The notes beneath the pieces are model-generated. The model did no database searches and was not told the origin of the DNA. It saw nothing but the letters and a program-made list of their open reading frames with translations. From contig NZ_BMPP01000001.1 of the NCBI RefSeq assembly GCF_014647655.1, positions 222,943 through 286,942 on the forward strand: a stretch of 64,000 bases of DNA, read 5' to 3'. The number at the start of each line of letters is the position of its first letter. Position 1 is the first letter of the stretch. The position numbers and the translations under genes are program-made. The DNA is from Deinococcus malanensis (lineage in GTDB: Bacteria; Deinococcota; Deinococci; Deinococcales; Deinococcaceae). Shown one piece after another: positions 63,273 to 64,000 of the stretch.

Positions 63273-64000
63273 CCTTCCACCTGCAGCCCGGCGGATCCAG
63301 AGTCGTCTGATCCCGGATCCGCCGCCCACTCGCGTACCGCCTGGGCCACCTGCCCCGGATTCAACGCCACCGTGTCGAGCAGCAGGGCACGTGAGCGTGG
63401 GAGGGTCTGCAAAAAAGCCTCAGCGGCCTGCGGATCATAGTTCTGTCGCTCGCTGACCACGATGCGCGCCCTGGCGACAATGTCGGCTGGGCTGTGACCT
63501 TCTGTGGTCAGTACCGCCAGATCCCCGAGTTCCGAAGGGCTGAAGACCGCCCTGACGCCCGGAATGGCCAGCAAGCTCCCGCGAACGTCAGCGGCCGGCG
63601 TATCAGTCTGCACGCGGTCGAAGGCATCCGCCCGTCCCAGCAGGCGCCGCACCCGCACCGCGTCAGGGGCCCCAAGCGCCACAAAACGCCAGCTCGGAAA
63701 GGTGGAGGCCGCGTACTGCACCTCGTCCAGGCCCCGCAGGCCATCGAACACGGGAGACGTCCCCCAGTGCGTCGTGTCGGCCTGCAGCGACCCCAGGGCC
63801 TGGGCCATGCCGCCTGGATGCGCGGCCCGGTATTCGGCCGTAAGGCGGAAGCGCTGCTCGCGGTCGGTTACGGGACCACCGGCCAGAGGCCGGATCATCA
63901 CCGCGTCGGTCACCTCACGCCGGTCAGGCAGGATCCGCAGACCGGACCGGGCCTCCTGAAGGGCCTGCAGCGCGGTACTTTTACCGACGCCGGTGACACC
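63269..64000 (-). CDS. P-loop NTPase-like protein, 5' end outside window
   Basis: The frame is open through the right window edge, so the gene starts outside. At the edge it reads [14 protein letters not shown], a Walker A motif. The following part has [33 protein letters not shown] and [16 protein letters not shown], where the latter looks like a nucleotide/kinase-type LID segment. I do not recognise a named family. The stop overlaps the epimerase start (ATGA), so the two are translationally coupled. A GTG at 63913 is an internal codon, not the start. Confidence 0.7.
   Translation of the reverse strand, partial: GVTGVGKSTALQALQEARSGLRILPDRREVTDAVMIRPLAGGPVTDREQRFRLTAEYRAAHPGGMAQALGSLQADTTHWGTSPVFDGLRGLDEVQYAASTFPSWRFVALGAPDAVRVRRLLGRADAFDRVQTDTPAADVRGSLLAIPGVRAVFSPSELGDLAVLTTEGHSPADIVARARIVVSERQNYDPQAAEAFLQTLPRSRALLLDTVALNPGQVAQAVREWAADPGSDDSGSAGLQVEG

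Overview
The window reads as a gene-dense chromosomal segment (63 protein-coding calls in 64 kb) of a GC-rich bacterium, most likely a Deinococcus. The grounds are the high GC content, a desiccation-type ferritin-like Tat lipoprotein, a futalosine-pathway gene (mqnB), a HemQ-type chlorite-dismutase homologue, and very frequent leaderless promoters (a TANNNT -10 box 5-8 nt before the start codon). Leaderless transcription is known to be common in Deinococcus. I found no insertion sequence, prophage, CRISPR array, rRNA or tRNA. Genus assignment is inference; no database was searched.

Layout. 0-7 kb: the 3' end of topA with an abutting small gene, an SRPBCC protein, a LmbE deacetylase, a DUF4870 membrane protein divergent from rnhA, a secreted repeat protein, a GNAT acetyltransferase and an MFS carrier. 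7-14 kb: a minus-strand envelope block (glmU-nudix, lgt, tatA-tatC), then a plus-strand second tatA, an ECF sigma factor with its anti-sigma factor, and a Tat-exported ferritin-like lipoprotein. 14-26 kb: a catalytically atypical SDR divergent from mqnB, tdh, trpS with a structured leader, dnaJ, a CrtI-like oxidoreductase, a META-domain protein divergent from prs, and a tight holin-like/panC/pilT operon in which panC may start at ATT.

26-51 kb is dominated by transport: a GH13 amylase lipoprotein divergent from a MalK/MsmK-type ATPase; an amino-acid ABC importer whose ATPase is 4.8 kb away from its binding protein and permease; two AI-2E family proteins; a TAXI/TRAP system; a second MFS protein; a CLC channel with an altered selectivity-filter motif; an NCS2 purine permease; and two nucleoside-type ABC permeases. 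Among these lie sodA, hemQ (preceded by a short coupled upstream ORF), an ADC-like protein, a VOC protein and a RodZ-like protein.

51-64 kb holds ndk, a membrane GGDEF protein, a lipoprotein, a nitroreductase-family protein, an aldo/keto reductase, a type III polyketide synthase, a protein with a ParB/phage-like N-terminus, acnA, a subtilisin-like lipoprotein, and an enolase-superfamily epimerase coupled to a P-loop NTPase that runs off the window.

Functional themes are envelope and secretion biogenesis (Lgt, Tat, several lipoproteins), oxidative and desiccation defence (SodA, ferritin-like protein, HemQ), and scavenging of sugars, amino acids, dicarboxylate-type acids and nucleobases. The most unusual signals are regulatory: the hemQ upstream ORF, a consensus promoter running straight into a terminator at 44.0 kb, the trpS leader hairpins, the possible ATT start of panC, and the recurrent leaderless promoters.
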